Source: Hyphomicrobiales bacterium (GTDB taxonomy: Bacteria; Pseudomonadota; Alphaproteobacteria; Rhizobiales; Xanthobacteraceae). Taken from it: a DNA stretch of 64,000 bases. Position numbers and translations under genes: made by a program. A model generated the notes under the pieces. The model was given only the letters and a program-made list of their open reading frames with translations. It ran no database searches and was not told where the DNA came from. The stretch spans positions 1 through 64,000 of the forward strand of contig JAFKKG010000040.1 in the NCBI GenBank assembly GCA_017305715.1, written 5' to 3'. How positions within the stretch are numbered: position 1 is the stretch's first letter; each line of letters starts with the position of its first letter. This document shows positions 21,677 to 30,358 of the stretch, piece after piece.

Positions 21677-22453
21677 ATGGACAAGCCTCTCAAACGATCG
21701 CTGGGTGGACGGGGTCATGCCGTCGGGACTTTCATAACTGAAGGACCAATGTTGCCGGTTGTCCGGATAGCAACGGCCGCCGGGGCGGATTTTATCATCT
21801 TTGACGGCGAGCATGGTTCGGTTGAGTTGGGCGACCTGAGGGCAGCGATCGCGGTCTGCCGTGCGCTAGGGACGCAAGCTCTGGTTCGTGTCCCGAAGGT
21901 CGATACGCACTGGATCGCGAGAGCGCTTGACAGCGGTGCACACGGGATCATCGCGCCCAATATTGAGACCGTTGCAGAGGCTGAGCGTCTTCTGGAACAG
22001 GCCCTGTTTCCTCCGCTAGGCTGTCGCGGAGCATCGTTCGGTTCTGCGGTCGATGATTATTCCGGAGGAGAGATTGCTGCAAAAGTCGAAGGCGCCAATC
22101 GTAACATTGTCGTTCTCTGCATGATCGAAAGCCCGGCCGGGCTTGCGAATGTCGAGGCCATCGCAGCGTTACCCGGTATTGCCGGCTGCTGGTTCGGGTA
22201 CATCGACTACAGCATCGCAGCGGGAATTCCCGGCCAGACGAGCGATCCGGAGGTGCTTGCCGCCGCGGCCCGTATCGCGCGCGCGTGCGTATCGCAGTCC
22301 AAGATCGCAGGTGTCATGACCACGTCGGTCGAACATCTCGGGCAGTACGTTGAGCGTGGTTACAAGGTTGCGGCCTGGGGGTCGGATGCCTTCGTCCTCA
22401 AACACGGCTTCAAGGCGGGGTTCGACAATTGCCGAACGGCGCTCGTCTCTTAA
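21677..22453 (+). CDS. HpcH/HpaI-family aldolase
   Basis: A 258-residue TIM-barrel protein of the class II pyruvate aldolase / citrate-lyase-beta-like family. Visible features are the FDGEHGSVEL active-site motif near residue 45, RVPKVDTHWIARALDSGAHGIIAPN, the metal-binding CMIESPAGLANVEAI, and a late GVMTTS. Such enzymes split 2-keto-4-hydroxy acids to pyruvate plus an aldehyde. The ATG at 21677 lies 1 bp after the rutE-like stop; TTG 21653 and ATG 21656 are also in frame. No rut operon I know contains this enzyme. Confidence 0.88.
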   Translation: MDKPLKRSLGGRGHAVGTFITEGPMLPVVRIATAAGADFIIFDGEHGSVELGDLRAAIAVCRALGTQALVRVPKVDTHWIARALDSGAHGIIAPNIETVAEAERLLEQALFPPLGCRGASFGSAVDDYSGGEIAAKVEGANRNIVVLCMIESPAGLANVEAIAALPGIAGCWFGYIDYSIAAGIPGQTSDPEVLAAAARIARACVSQSKIAGVMTTSVEHLGQYVERGYKVAAWGSDAFVLKHGFKAGFDNCRTALVS

Positions 22454-22476
22454 CCAGAACACAACAGGAGTTTGCA

Positions 22477-23490
22477 ATGCCCAATACTGCTGAAATTCCG
22501 ACAATCGACATGTCGTTGTTTACACGTGGGTCGGCAGCGGAGCGATCGGCTGTCGTTAGACAAGTGGCCGATACCTGCGAACGGATCGGCTTTTTCCTGA
22601 TCAAGGGCCACGGAGTACCCCAGGAGCTGATGTCGGATACCTATGCCAGCAGTCGCGCGTTCTTCGATCTTGCAAAGGACGAAAAGCTGCTGGTGAAACG
22701 CAATCGTCCGGAGGTCAGCAGGGGGTACAATTCGCTCGCCGACCAGAGCCTGTCCCGAAGCATAGGCATCCTGGCACCACCTGATCTTCAGGAAAGCTTC
22801 AATATCGGACCGATCTCGGCCAGCGACAGCCCTTACTTCACGGAGGGGTTCGGCGCCATCCACTTTGCGCCTAACCAGTGGCCAGAGCATCCCGCCGAGT
22901 TCAAGTCGAATGCAGTCCGGTACTACACGGCAATGGAGCGTGTCTCCTCGCAGCTGATGCGGATCTTCGCGCTATCGCTGGGACTTGAGGAGACATTCTT
23001 CGACAACAAGATCGACAAGCACGTCAGCAGCCTCAGGTTCATCAATTATCCGGACCAGCCAAATCCTCCTGCTGAGGGTCAAAAGCGCGCCGGAGAACAT
23101 ACGGACTATGGCGCACTCACCATCCTCAAGATCGAGGATGCACCTGGCGGGCTTCAGGTGCGTGACCGATCCGGCAATTGGATTGACGTCGGCTACGTGC
23201 CGGGAACGTTTGTCGTGAATATTGGCGATCTCATGATGCAATGGACGAATGATCGCTGGATTTCCACGTTGCATCGGGTGATGAATCCGCCGAGTGCGGT
23301 TGCTGGAAGCAGCCGGCGGATGTCGATGGTGTTCTTCCACCAGCCGAACTACGACGCGGACATAACCTGCTTGCCGACCTGTATGTCTGCGGAGAACCCG
23401 CCGCGCTATCAACCCACGACGTCTGGCGCCCACTGGCGCGGCAAGAACCAGGCTGCGCGCGACGTCAAGCCCGCGGAAAAAGTAGCTTGA
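22477..23490 (+). CDS. Isopenicillin-N-synthase-like Fe(II)/2-oxoglutarate dioxygenase
   Basis: A 337-residue double-stranded beta-helix oxygenase. Iron ligands are H208 and D210 (GEHTDYGALTIL) and H266 (STLHRVMNP), and the 2-oxoglutarate Arg lies in SRRMSMVFF. The N-terminal PTIDMSLF and GFFLIKGHGVP blocks place it in the IPNS-like family, which includes thymine 7-hydroxylase. ACAGGAG precedes the ATG at 22477. In this operon it may hydroxylate the substrate before ring opening or process a side chain; that is inference. Confidence 0.88.
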   Translation: MPNTAEIPTIDMSLFTRGSAAERSAVVRQVADTCERIGFFLIKGHGVPQELMSDTYASSRAFFDLAKDEKLLVKRNRPEVSRGYNSLADQSLSRSIGILAPPDLQESFNIGPISASDSPYFTEGFGAIHFAPNQWPEHPAEFKSNAVRYYTAMERVSSQLMRIFALSLGLEETFFDNKIDKHVSSLRFINYPDQPNPPAEGQKRAGEHTDYGALTILKIEDAPGGLQVRDRSGNWIDVGYVPGTFVVNIGDLMMQWTNDRWISTLHRVMNPPSAVAGSSRRMSMVFFHQPNYDADITCLPTCMSAENPPRYQPTTSGAHWRGKNQAARDVKPAEKVA

Positions 23491-23617
23491 GCGCAACCGG
23501 CCGGTCTCTCCGGTCGTCGGGACCGGACCCGCGCCGGCCCGACGTTCGCTATGTCAGCGCTATCGCAGCCACCGAAATCCTGCTTGAGCCTTTGTTCGAG
23601 CGACTTGGAGCTATCCA

Positions 23618-24115
23618 ATGCCCCACGATGTCAAAGATTTGCGAAGAGCGCTTGGTTTGTACGCGACGGGCGTCACTGTCATTACGACGCGCGTTGCCGG
23701 TACAACGGTCGGATTGACCGCAAACTCGTTTACATCGATATCGCTCGCGCCTCCGCTGCTGCTGTTCTGTATTGGCCGTTCGCGGAATTCGTTCGATGCA
23801 TTTCGAGAGGCGCCGTCGTTCGCGATCAATGTATTGAGCTCCAGCCAGCGGGAACTATCCGACGCATTCGCATCTTCCGGGCAGGAGAAGTGGAGCGGCG
23901 TGGAGTACCAGGATGACAGATTGGGTAATCCGGTTTTCTCCGAATCCGCCGCAGCTTTCAGCTGTCACCGACGCGAGATTATCGACGCGGCCGACCATAT
24001 GATCGTGATCGGCGAGATCGCCGACTACCGGCAGCGCCAGGATGCGCTCCCACTCATTTATTGCCGAAGCCGCTATTGCCTGCCGGTCGATGCGTCGTCG
24101 GTCGCGGCGGCATGA
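23618..24115 (+). CDS. RutF-like flavin reductase
   Basis: A 165-residue split-barrel flavin reductase (DIM6/NTAB, RutF/HpaC family): YATGVTVITTR, GLTANSFTSISLAPPLLLFCI, NSFDAFREAPSFAINVLS and a C-terminal YCRSRYC. It would supply reduced FMN to the RutA-like oxygenase, as RutF does in E. coli. It is separated from the dioxygenase gene by 127 bp but has the same orientation and closes the cluster. Specific partnership with RutA is inferred from context. Confidence 0.85.
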   Translation: MPHDVKDLRRALGLYATGVTVITTRVAGTTVGLTANSFTSISLAPPLLLFCIGRSRNSFDAFREAPSFAINVLSSSQRELSDAFASSGQEKWSGVEYQDDRLGNPVFSESAAAFSCHRREIIDAADHMIVIGEIADYRQRQDALPLIYCRSRYCLPVDASSVAAA

Positions 24116-24170
24116 TGCCTGCTTGGCGAAACCCGCCAGCAGGGCGTTATGAAACTTCGGAGTACTACGC

Positions 24171-26093
24171 CTAAATCTCGATCTCCGTCCCGAACTCCAC
24201 CACCTGCTTGGCCGGCACGCCGAAGAAGGCGGCGGTGCGTTCGGCGTTGCGTTGCAGGAAGGCGAACAGCGATTCCCGCCACACCCACATGCCCGGAATG
24301 TCCTCGCTCGGGATGATGGTCTCGCGGCCGATGTAATAGGTGATGTCGGAAAGATCGATCCCCGGGAGCTTGCCCTGCTTGCAGGCCAGCACCAGTCCGT
24401 CATAGATCGTCGGGTACTGCATGAAGCCGTAATGCAGGATGACGCGCGTGATGCCGGGGATGAGTTCGAAGACCTCGGCGCGATCCTCATCGGCAATGCG
24501 CGGGGATTCCTCGATCTGCACGGTGACCAGCACGACGCGCTGATGCAGCACGTGATTGTGCTTGACGAACTGCGTCAGCGCGAGCGGCACGCCCTTGGGC
24601 GAGGAGGCCAGAAACACCGCCGTGCCCGACAGCCTGGCGTGGCAGCGGTTGACGGCGGTCTCGATCAGATCTTCTTCCGGCTGGCGCAGCTTGGCGCGCG
24701 CGCTCTCGACCAGTTTGACGCCACTGCGCCAGGTCAGCATCACAAATGCGACGGCGGCGGCGAGCAGCAGGGGAAACCAGCCGCCTTCGAACAGCTTGAC
24801 CGAGTTCGCCGCGAAGAAGATGCAGTCGATCACGAAAAAGAACCCGTTGACCGCGATCACGATGATCGGTGAATAGCCCCACTGGATCGCGACCAGGGCC
24901 GCCAGCAGCGTCGTGATCGCCATCAGCAGCGAGACCGCGATGCCATAGGCGCCGGCAAGGGCGTCCGAGGTGCCGAAGCTCAGCACCGCGCCCAGTGTTG
25001 CCGCCGCCAGCAGCCAGTTCACCAGCGGCACGTAGATCTGGCCGATCGCGTCGCTGGTGGTGTGCCTGATATGCATCCGCGGCAGGAAGCCGAGCTGGAT
25101 CGCCTGCTGGGTCAGCGAGAACACGCCGGAGATGATCGCTTGCGACGCGATCACGGTGGCGAGTGTCGCGAAAGCGACCAGCGGGTAATGCAACGAGTCA
25201 GGCGCGAGCTGGTAGAACGGATTCTCGATGGCATTGGGATCGGCGATCAGCAAGGCCGCCTGTCCGAAATAATTCAGCACCAGCGCGGGCAGCGCCACGG
25301 CAAACCAGGCCAGCCGGATCGGCATGCGCCCGAAATGCCCCATGTCGGCATACATCGCCTCGCCCCCGGTCACCGCCAGGAACGCGGCGCCGAGAATGGC
25401 GAAGGAGACGTGGAAATTCTGGTGGATCAGGAAATCGAAGGCATAGAACGGGCTGAGCGCCGCGAGCACGGCCGGCGCCTTTACGATGCCGTGGATCCCG
25501 AGCGCGGCAAGGACCGCGAACCAGCCGACCATGACGGGCCCGAATATTTTCCCGATGAAGCCGGTGCCCTGTTTCTGCATGATGAACAGGCCAATCAGGA
25601 TGACGACGGTCAGCGGCACCACGGCCGGCGCCAGCGACGGTGCGTCGACCTTCAAGCCCTCGATGGCGCTGAGCACGGAGATCGCCGGGGTAATGGCGCC
25701 GTCGCCATAGAGCAGGGCGGCGCCGATCAGGCCGACGACCAGCAAATGCGAGCGCCATGTGCCGGGCCTGGCGTTGCGCGCGGAAAGCAGCGCCAGCAGC
25801 GCCATGATGCCGCCTTCGCCGCGGTTGTCGGCGCGCAGGATCAGGAGCGCGTATTTCAGCGAGATGATCAGGATCAGCGCCCACAGGATCAGCGACACGA
25901 CGCCGAGGATCGCCGCGTGGGTCAGCGGCCCACCGCCATGGGTGGCGGCCTTGGCCGCTTCCTTCAGCGCGTAGAGGGGGCTGGTGCCGATATCGCCATA
26001 GACGACGCCGAGGGCGCCGATGGTGGCTGCGGCGGGAAGGGGAGTGAGATGGCCGGCGGTTGCAACTGGCGTACTGGTCACTGGCGCCCCCAT
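24171..26093 (-). CDS. kup: Kup-type potassium transporter
   Basis: A constitutive low-affinity K+/H+ symporter of the inner membrane. The protein (about 640 residues) opens with LGVVYGDIGTSPLYALKE, the diagnostic Kup motif, has about 12 transmembrane helices (GGIMALLALLSAR, LLYGDGAITPAISVLSA, QALISGVFSLTQQA-like region) and a cytoplasmic C-terminal domain from about residue 450. The ATG at 26093 is preferred; the next in-frame start upstream is a TTG at 26099. It is transcribed towards the end of the catabolic cluster and appears unrelated to it. Confidence 0.95.
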   Translation of the reverse strand: MGAPVTSTPVATAGHLTPLPAAATIGALGVVYGDIGTSPLYALKEAAKAATHGGGPLTHAAILGVVSLILWALILIISLKYALLILRADNRGEGGIMALLALLSARNARPGTWRSHLLVVGLIGAALLYGDGAITPAISVLSAIEGLKVDAPSLAPAVVPLTVVILIGLFIMQKQGTGFIGKIFGPVMVGWFAVLAALGIHGIVKAPAVLAALSPFYAFDFLIHQNFHVSFAILGAAFLAVTGGEAMYADMGHFGRMPIRLAWFAVALPALVLNYFGQAALLIADPNAIENPFYQLAPDSLHYPLVAFATLATVIASQAIISGVFSLTQQAIQLGFLPRMHIRHTTSDAIGQIYVPLVNWLLAAATLGAVLSFGTSDALAGAYGIAVSLLMAITTLLAALVAIQWGYSPIIVIAVNGFFFVIDCIFFAANSVKLFEGGWFPLLLAAAVAFVMLTWRSGVKLVESARAKLRQPEEDLIETAVNRCHARLSGTAVFLASSPKGVPLALTQFVKHNHVLHQRVVLVTVQIEESPRIADEDRAEVFELIPGITRVILHYGFMQYPTIYDGLVLACKQGKLPGIDLSDITYYIGRETIIPSEDIPGMWVWRESLFAFLQRNAERTAAFFGVPAKQVVEFGTEIEI

Positions 26094-26243
26094 TGGCAAG
26101 GCGCCCGCCGGATCAGCCCGGGGGCGCGATCAGGCGCCAGTCTGCGACGAGACGTCGCAAATTACCATGGGGGTTCCGTTGCCGATCTCGATTCGCTGGG
26201 GGCAATCGGCGGGCATGCCGGTGCATAGGCCTGCCCAAAATGC

Positions 26244-26275
26244 TGAAGTCCTCGGGGGGCATCCCGAGGACTTCA
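26244..26275 (-). terminator. Intrinsic terminator-like hairpin
   Basis: Perfect 13-bp arms (TGAAGTCCTCGGG and complement) with a 6-nt loop, 43 bp past the stop of the small secreted protein gene at 26318 on the - strand. GCATTTTGG follows on that strand. The hairpin also lies upstream of kup. Confidence 0.8.
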
Positions 26276-26317
26276 AATCAGAGCAACAGAAGGGTTCAGT
26301 GAACAGAGCCGACGCCG

Positions 26318-26575
26318 TTATGGGGCACGGTCGGCGGTTACCAGGCGGGCTTCGCGGACCGTCGACTTGGAGTTGGCTGCGCGGAGGCAGGAAGCCTCGA
26401 AATTCGGCCAGGCCTGCTGCGAGCAGTCCTTGCCCACCGTGCGGATGTCGAGCCGGTCACCCTTGGCGAGCGCCTGGGGCACGCTGGCTTCGACGGTCGG
26501 GGCAAAGCCGGGCAAAATGGTCAGTGCGGTCGCGATGAGGGCAGCAAAGGTGATTGCGGAAATTGCCTTGATCAT
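26318..26575 (-). CDS. Small secreted conserved hypothetical protein
   Basis: An 85-residue precursor with an N-terminal hydrophobic signal (MIKAISAITFAALIATALTILPGFAP) and a short mature part containing GDRLDIRTVGKDCSQQAWPNFEASCLR, a Cys-pair pattern I recognise from small periplasmic proteins conserved in Bradyrhizobium. The two cysteines could form a disulfide. Function is unknown. It has its own terminator. The 26576-26846 gap upstream holds its promoter region, an inverted GTTTCGTCC/GGGACGAAAC pair and a GGGCGGGTTCC-type hairpin before coaD, but no gene. Confidence 0.7.
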   Translation of the reverse strand: MIKAISAITFAALIATALTILPGFAPTVEASVPQALAKGDRLDIRTVGKDCSQQAWPNFEASCLRAANSKSTVREARLVTADRAP

Positions 26576-26846
26576 GACGGTCCCCTGTCATGGGCCGTTC
26601 GGCCCGTCGTTTCGTTGGATGGAGGTGTACCCACGCCGCGTTTCCTGCCGTCTTCGCCACGGCGGAAAATGGTTTCGTCCGGGCCGAGTTTTGTTTCGTC
26701 GCCTAGCGCGGGACGAAACATTGCCTGCCCGCCTAACAGACGCTTTGACCCCGAAGCTGGTTCATTGGCCGATCTGAAATAAAAAGGGCGGGTTCCACGG
26801 AACCAAGCCCGCTTGCCGGGCCGCGCGGGGCGGGTTAGGAGGGTCC

Positions 26847-27344
26847 ATGCCCCGTATCGCGCTCTATCCCGGCTCTTTTGACCCCGTCACCAACGGCCAT
26901 CTGGACGTGGTCCACCACGCCGTCACCCTGTGCGACCGCCTGATCGTCGCTGTTGCCGTCCATCCCGGCAAGAAATCGCTGTTTTCGACCGAGGAACGGC
27001 TGGAGATGCTGGCGGCGGTCTGCGCGCCCATCGCCAAGCAGGCCGGTTGCGCCTTCGAGGCCTCCACCTATGACAATCTGACGGTCACGGCGGCCCGCTC
27101 CGCCGGCGCCACCATCATGATTCGGGGCCTGCGCGACGGCACCGATCTCGACTACGAGATGCAACTCGCCGGCATGAACCAGACCATGGCGCCCGAGGTG
27201 CATACGGTGTTCGTCCCGGCCTCGCCGGCGGTCCGCCCGATCACCGCCACACTGGTACGCCAGATCGCGGGCATGGGCGGTGACTTCTCCGCCTTCGTGC
27301 CGCCTTCGGTCGCCGCCAAACTCAAGGCCAAATTCGCCGGCTAG
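26847..27344 (+). CDS. coaD: Phosphopantetheine adenylyltransferase
   Basis: Catalyses the penultimate step of coenzyme A synthesis: ATP plus 4'-phosphopantetheine to dephospho-CoA. The protein has 165 residues, the usual length. It shows the nucleotidyltransferase motif [14 protein letters not shown] at residues 7-20, the substrate-contacting [15 protein letters not shown] segment and a C-terminal [12 protein letters not shown] in place of the more common ISSSxVRE. AGGAGGG gives an excellent RBS. It starts a run of four same-strand genes leading to queA. Confidence 0.97.
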   Translation: MPRIALYPGSFDPVTNGHLDVVHHAVTLCDRLIVAVAVHPGKKSLFSTEERLEMLAAVCAPIAKQAGCAFEASTYDNLTVTAARSAGATIMIRGLRDGTDLDYEMQLAGMNQTMAPEVHTVFVPASPAVRPITATLVRQIAGMGGDFSAFVPPSVAAKLKAKFAG

Positions 27345-27404
27345 CGCCCCGGCGCGCGCGCCCAAGCCTTCCTATCGATCCGCTCTCTTGATCCCGGAGT
27401 TTTC

Positions 27405-27968
27405 ATGATCCGCATCCTCGCTTTTGCCATCGCCCTGATTTGCGCGGCGCCCGCCATCGCCCAGCCGCTTCCGGCCAATCTCGACAAGGCCAATGCGATC
27501 GTGATCGACACGACCAAGGGCCGCATCGTGATCAAGCTGCGGCCGGACATCGCGCCCCAGCACGCCGAGCGCATCAAGCAGCTGGCGCGCGAGGGATATT
27601 ACAACAACGTGCCGTTCCACCGCGTGATGGACGGCTTCATGGCGCAGACCGGCGACGGCCAGAACTTCAACGGCACCGGCGGGTCGAAATATCCGAACCT
27701 GAAGCAGGAATTCTCCAAGGTGCCGTTCACCCGCGGCATCGTCGGCATGGCGCGGCGCGGCGACAGTGTCGACACCGCCAATTCGCAATTCTTCATCATG
27801 TTCGCGGAAGGCTCCAGCCTGAACGGCCAGTACACCGTGATCGGCGAAGTGGTGTCCGGCATGGACGTGGTCGACAAGCTGAAAAAGGCGCCGCCCGGAT
27901 CGGCTGGTGGTGCGGTCACCGACCCCGACAAGATGGTGAAGGTGCAAGTCGCATCCGACATCAAGTGA
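27405..27968 (+). CDS. Secreted peptidyl-prolyl cis-trans isomerase (cyclophilin)
   Basis: A 187-residue precursor with a signal peptide (MIRILAFAIALICAAPAIAQP) for export to the periplasm. The cyclophilin domain shows YYNNVPFHRVMDGFMAQTGDG (catalytic Arg in FHRV), SQFFIMFA and LNGQYTVIGEV. It catalyses proline isomerisation during folding of exported proteins. CCGGAG lies before the ATG. It is followed closely by a small secreted gene and by a cytoplasmic cyclophilin paralog, so the two isomerases serve different compartments. Confidence 0.95.
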   Translation: MIRILAFAIALICAAPAIAQPLPANLDKANAIVIDTTKGRIVIKLRPDIAPQHAERIKQLAREGYYNNVPFHRVMDGFMAQTGDGQNFNGTGGSKYPNLKQEFSKVPFTRGIVGMARRGDSVDTANSQFFIMFAEGSSLNGQYTVIGEVVSGMDVVDKLKKAPPGSAGGAVTDPDKMVKVQVASDIK

Positions 27969-27971
27969 GCA

Positions 27972-28412
27972 ATGGCCAGGCCGCGCAGCAAGCCGCTCGT
28001 CGGGTTTGCCGCGCTGCTGCTGTGCCTCGTATCGGCCGCACCGGCCTTGGCACAGCCCGCGAAACTCGACACGCTGAAGGACATCTTTGTCCGGCTGCAT
28101 GCCTGCTGGAAGCCGCCGCCGCTATCGCAGGCCAACCCGATCGACATCACGGTCGTGGTCAGCTTTAGCCGCGACGGCGCCATCCTCGGGCACCCCAGGA
28201 TCACCTATGAATCGGAACAGGCGAGCGATAACGACCGGCTCAAATACCGCATTGCCGTAATGGAGACATTGCAACGCTGCACGCCGTTGCCATTTACCGA
28301 GGGACTGGGCGGTGCCGTTGCCGGCCGGCCTCTCGCGGTGCCTTTTCGAACCCGCAAACGTCCACCCAAACCTGATGAGAGAAAAGCATGGCTGCCACAG
28401 AAAATACTTTGA
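27972..28412 (+). CDS. Secreted hypothetical protein, TonB-C-like
   Basis: A 146-residue precursor with a signal peptide ending ALAQP. The mature part (FVRLHACWKPPPLSQANPIDITVVVSFSRDGAILGHPRITYES) has the pattern of a TonB/TolA C-terminal-like domain: W.PP, then a strand with V.F...G, then a helix with A..AL-type spacing and a Cys pair (HACW and QRCTPLPF). It lacks a transmembrane anchor to ExbB. The gene starts 3 bp after the upstream cyclophilin stop and overlaps the next gene by 25 bp. Function unknown. Confidence 0.75.
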   Translation: MARPRSKPLVGFAALLLCLVSAAPALAQPAKLDTLKDIFVRLHACWKPPPLSQANPIDITVVVSFSRDGAILGHPRITYESEQASDNDRLKYRIAVMETLQRCTPLPFTEGLGGAVAGRPLAVPFRTRKRPPKPDERKAWLPQKIL

Positions 28413-28852
28413 TCCTTGAGACCACGCAGGGTCCCGTCACCATCGAGATGCGCCCCGACCTGGCGCCGGGCCACGTCGCCCGCATCAAGGAACTGGTGCG
28501 CGAAGGGTTTTACGACGGCATCGTGTTCCATCGCGTGATCGACGGCTTCATGGCGCAGACCGGTTGCCCGCACGGCACCGGCACCGGCGGTTCCGGCAAG
28601 AAACTCAAGGCCGAGTTCAACAAGAAACCGCATGTGCGCGGTACCACCTCGATGGCGCGCGCGGCGAGCCCGGATTCCGGCGACAGCCAGTTCTTCATCT
28701 GCTTCGACGATGCCTCCTTCCTCAACGGCCAGTACACGGTCTGGGGCAAGGTGACCGAGGGCATGGAGAACGTCGACAAGATCAAGCGCGGCGAGCCGGT
28801 GAAGGATCCGGACAAGATCGTCAAGGCGCATATGGCCGCCGACGCGGGCTGA
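28388..28852 (+). CDS. Cytoplasmic peptidyl-prolyl cis-trans isomerase (cyclophilin B type)
   Basis: A 154-residue cyclophilin without a signal peptide. Key blocks are GFYDGIVFHRVIDGFMAQTGCPHGTGTGG (catalytic Arg in FHRV), SQFFICFDDASFLNGQYTVWGKV and the C-terminal KIVKAHMA. Its ATG lies inside the 3' end of the preceding gene, suggesting translational coupling. Together with the secreted paralog this gives isomerases on both sides of the inner membrane. A dispersed repeat follows the stop. Confidence 0.95.
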   Translation: MAATENTLILETTQGPVTIEMRPDLAPGHVARIKELVREGFYDGIVFHRVIDGFMAQTGCPHGTGTGGSGKKLKAEFNKKPHVRGTTSMARAASPDSGDSQFFICFDDASFLNGQYTVWGKVTEGMENVDKIKRGEPVKDPDKIVKAHMAADAG

Positions 28853-28856
28853 ACGG

Positions 28857-28976
28857 TCCTCCTCATGGTGAGGAGCCTGCGCAGCAGGCGTCTCGAACCA
28901 TGAGGCCATCGATGTAGCAACAGCCGGGCTTCATCCTTCGAGACGCGGCCAAGGCGCCGCTCCTCAGGATGAGGTT
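28857..28976. repeat. Dispersed palindromic repeat
   Basis: CCTCATGGTGAGGAG near the left and CTCCTCAGGATGAGG at the right form inverted ends, with CTTCGAGACGC and its partner GCGTCTCGAA inside. This is a CTTCGAGACG/CCTCAGGATGAGG type element that I recognise as very common in Bradyrhizobium intergenic DNA. It separates the cyclophilin gene from queA. Confidence 0.75.
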
Positions 28977-28997
28977 CGGCGCAGTGTGCAGGATTGC

Positions 28998-30074
28998 ATG
29001 CGCACCGACCTGTTCGACTTCGAACTCCCCGCCGCCAACATCGCGTTGCGGCCCGCGAGCCCGCGCGATTCCGCGCGGATGCTGGTGGTGCAGCCGGACG
29101 GCGTGCTGCGCGACCGCAGCGTTGGCGAGCTGCCGCAATGGCTGGAGCCCGGCGACCAGCTCGTCGTCAACGACACCAAGGTGATCTCGGCGCAGCTGAA
29201 GGGACGCCGCATCGGCCGCGAGACCGAGCCGAAGATCGAGGCGACGCTGATCAAGCGGCTCGACGGCTCGCGCTGGCAGGCGCTGGTCAGGCCGGCCAAG
29301 AAGCTGGCGCCGGGCGACGTCGTTCGCTTCGGCAATGAGGGCAAGGTCTGCCTGCTCGGGCATCTCGACGCCGAGGTCGAGGCCAAGGGCGAGGAGGGCG
29401 TGGTCACGCTGTCGTTCTCGTTTCATGGCCCGACGCTGGACCAGGCCATCGAGGATCTCGGCACGCCGCCGCTGCCGCCCTACATCGCCTCCAAACGAAC
29501 GCCCGACGATCGCGATGCCGCCGATTATCAGACCATGTTCGCGGTCAACGAGGGGGCGGTCGCAGCCCCGACTGCGGGACTGCATTTCACGCCGGCGCTC
29601 GAGGCGGCGTTACGTGACCGCGGCGTCGCGCTGCACCGGCTGACATTGCATGTCGGGGCAGGCACGTTCCTGCCGGTCAAGGTGGACGAGACCGCCGCGC
29701 ACAAAATGCACGCCGAATGGGGTTGCATCCGCGCGGAGACCGCGGCGGCGTTGAACGCCGCGCGCGCCAAGGGCGGCCGCATCGTTGCGGTCGGCACCAC
29801 GTCGCTGCGGCTATTGGAAAGCGCCGCCGCCGAGGACGGCGCCATCCAGCCGTTTTCCGCCGAAACCTCGATCTTCATCACGCCGGGCTACCGTTTCCGC
29901 GCGGTCGATATCCTCTTGACCAATTTCCATCTGCCGCGCTCGACGCTGTTCATGCTGGTGTCGGCATTTTCCGGGCTCGACACGATGAAGCAGGCGTATG
30001 CGCATGCGATCGCGGCGGGGTATCGGTTTTATTCGTATGGCGATGCGTGTCTGTTGTTCCGTGCGCGCGACTGA
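28998..30074 (+). CDS. queA: S-adenosylmethionine:tRNA ribosyltransferase-isomerase
   Basis: QueA transfers and rearranges the ribosyl group of SAM onto preQ1-tRNA to make epoxyqueuosine. The protein has 358 residues from MRTDLFDF, a start shared with most homologs; one upstream ATG at 28986 is also in frame. Visible family motifs are [43 protein letters not shown] and a C-terminal [15 protein letters not shown]. Its pathway partner tgt lies 4.7 kb away, separated by an unrelated block, instead of directly adjacent. Confidence 0.97.
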   Translation: MRTDLFDFELPAANIALRPASPRDSARMLVVQPDGVLRDRSVGELPQWLEPGDQLVVNDTKVISAQLKGRRIGRETEPKIEATLIKRLDGSRWQALVRPAKKLAPGDVVRFGNEGKVCLLGHLDAEVEAKGEEGVVTLSFSFHGPTLDQAIEDLGTPPLPPYIASKRTPDDRDAADYQTMFAVNEGAVAAPTAGLHFTPALEAALRDRGVALHRLTLHVGAGTFLPVKVDETAAHKMHAEWGCIRAETAAALNAARAKGGRIVAVGTTSLRLLESAAAEDGAIQPFSAETSIFITPGYRFRAVDILLTNFHLPRSTLFMLVSAFSGLDTMKQAYAHAIAAGYRFYSYGDACLLFRARD

Positions 30075-30236
30075 TCAGCGGGGCTCGCTCGGCGCGTCAC
30101 GTTCCTTGCTTTCGGCGGCTTGCGCTGCGCAATCGTCCATGCCGTGGCATTTGCTTCGGTAATTATAGTACCAGCCGCCGGCGATCGCGCAGACCAGGAC
30201 CAGCGCGAGCAGAACCATCCAACTTCGCTTCGGCAT
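30075..30236 (-). CDS. Small single-pass membrane protein
   Basis: A 53-codon frame starting MPKRSWMVLLALVLVCAIAG: a positive N-terminus, one clear transmembrane helix (residues 7-24), then GWYYNYRSKCHGMDDCAAQ with two cysteines, and a charged tail. Charge distribution suggests a periplasmic C-terminus. The stop abuts the queA stop tail to tail. Too short for usual gene callers, but the signal-anchor pattern and GGGG-containing upstream region make it plausible. Function unknown. Confidence 0.55.
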   Translation of the reverse strand: MPKRSWMVLLALVLVCAIAGGWYYNYRSKCHGMDDCAAQAAESKERDAPSEPR

Positions 30237-30358
30237 CGTCAGCCCCAACATTCGGATCGGCCGCGAACTTAACGAACGATTCGCCGTGAAGCCAGCCGGT
30301 GCGACGCGCCCCTCGCGATGTCAGGAGTTCTCTAACATGCGGCGAGGGGCCGTTCACA

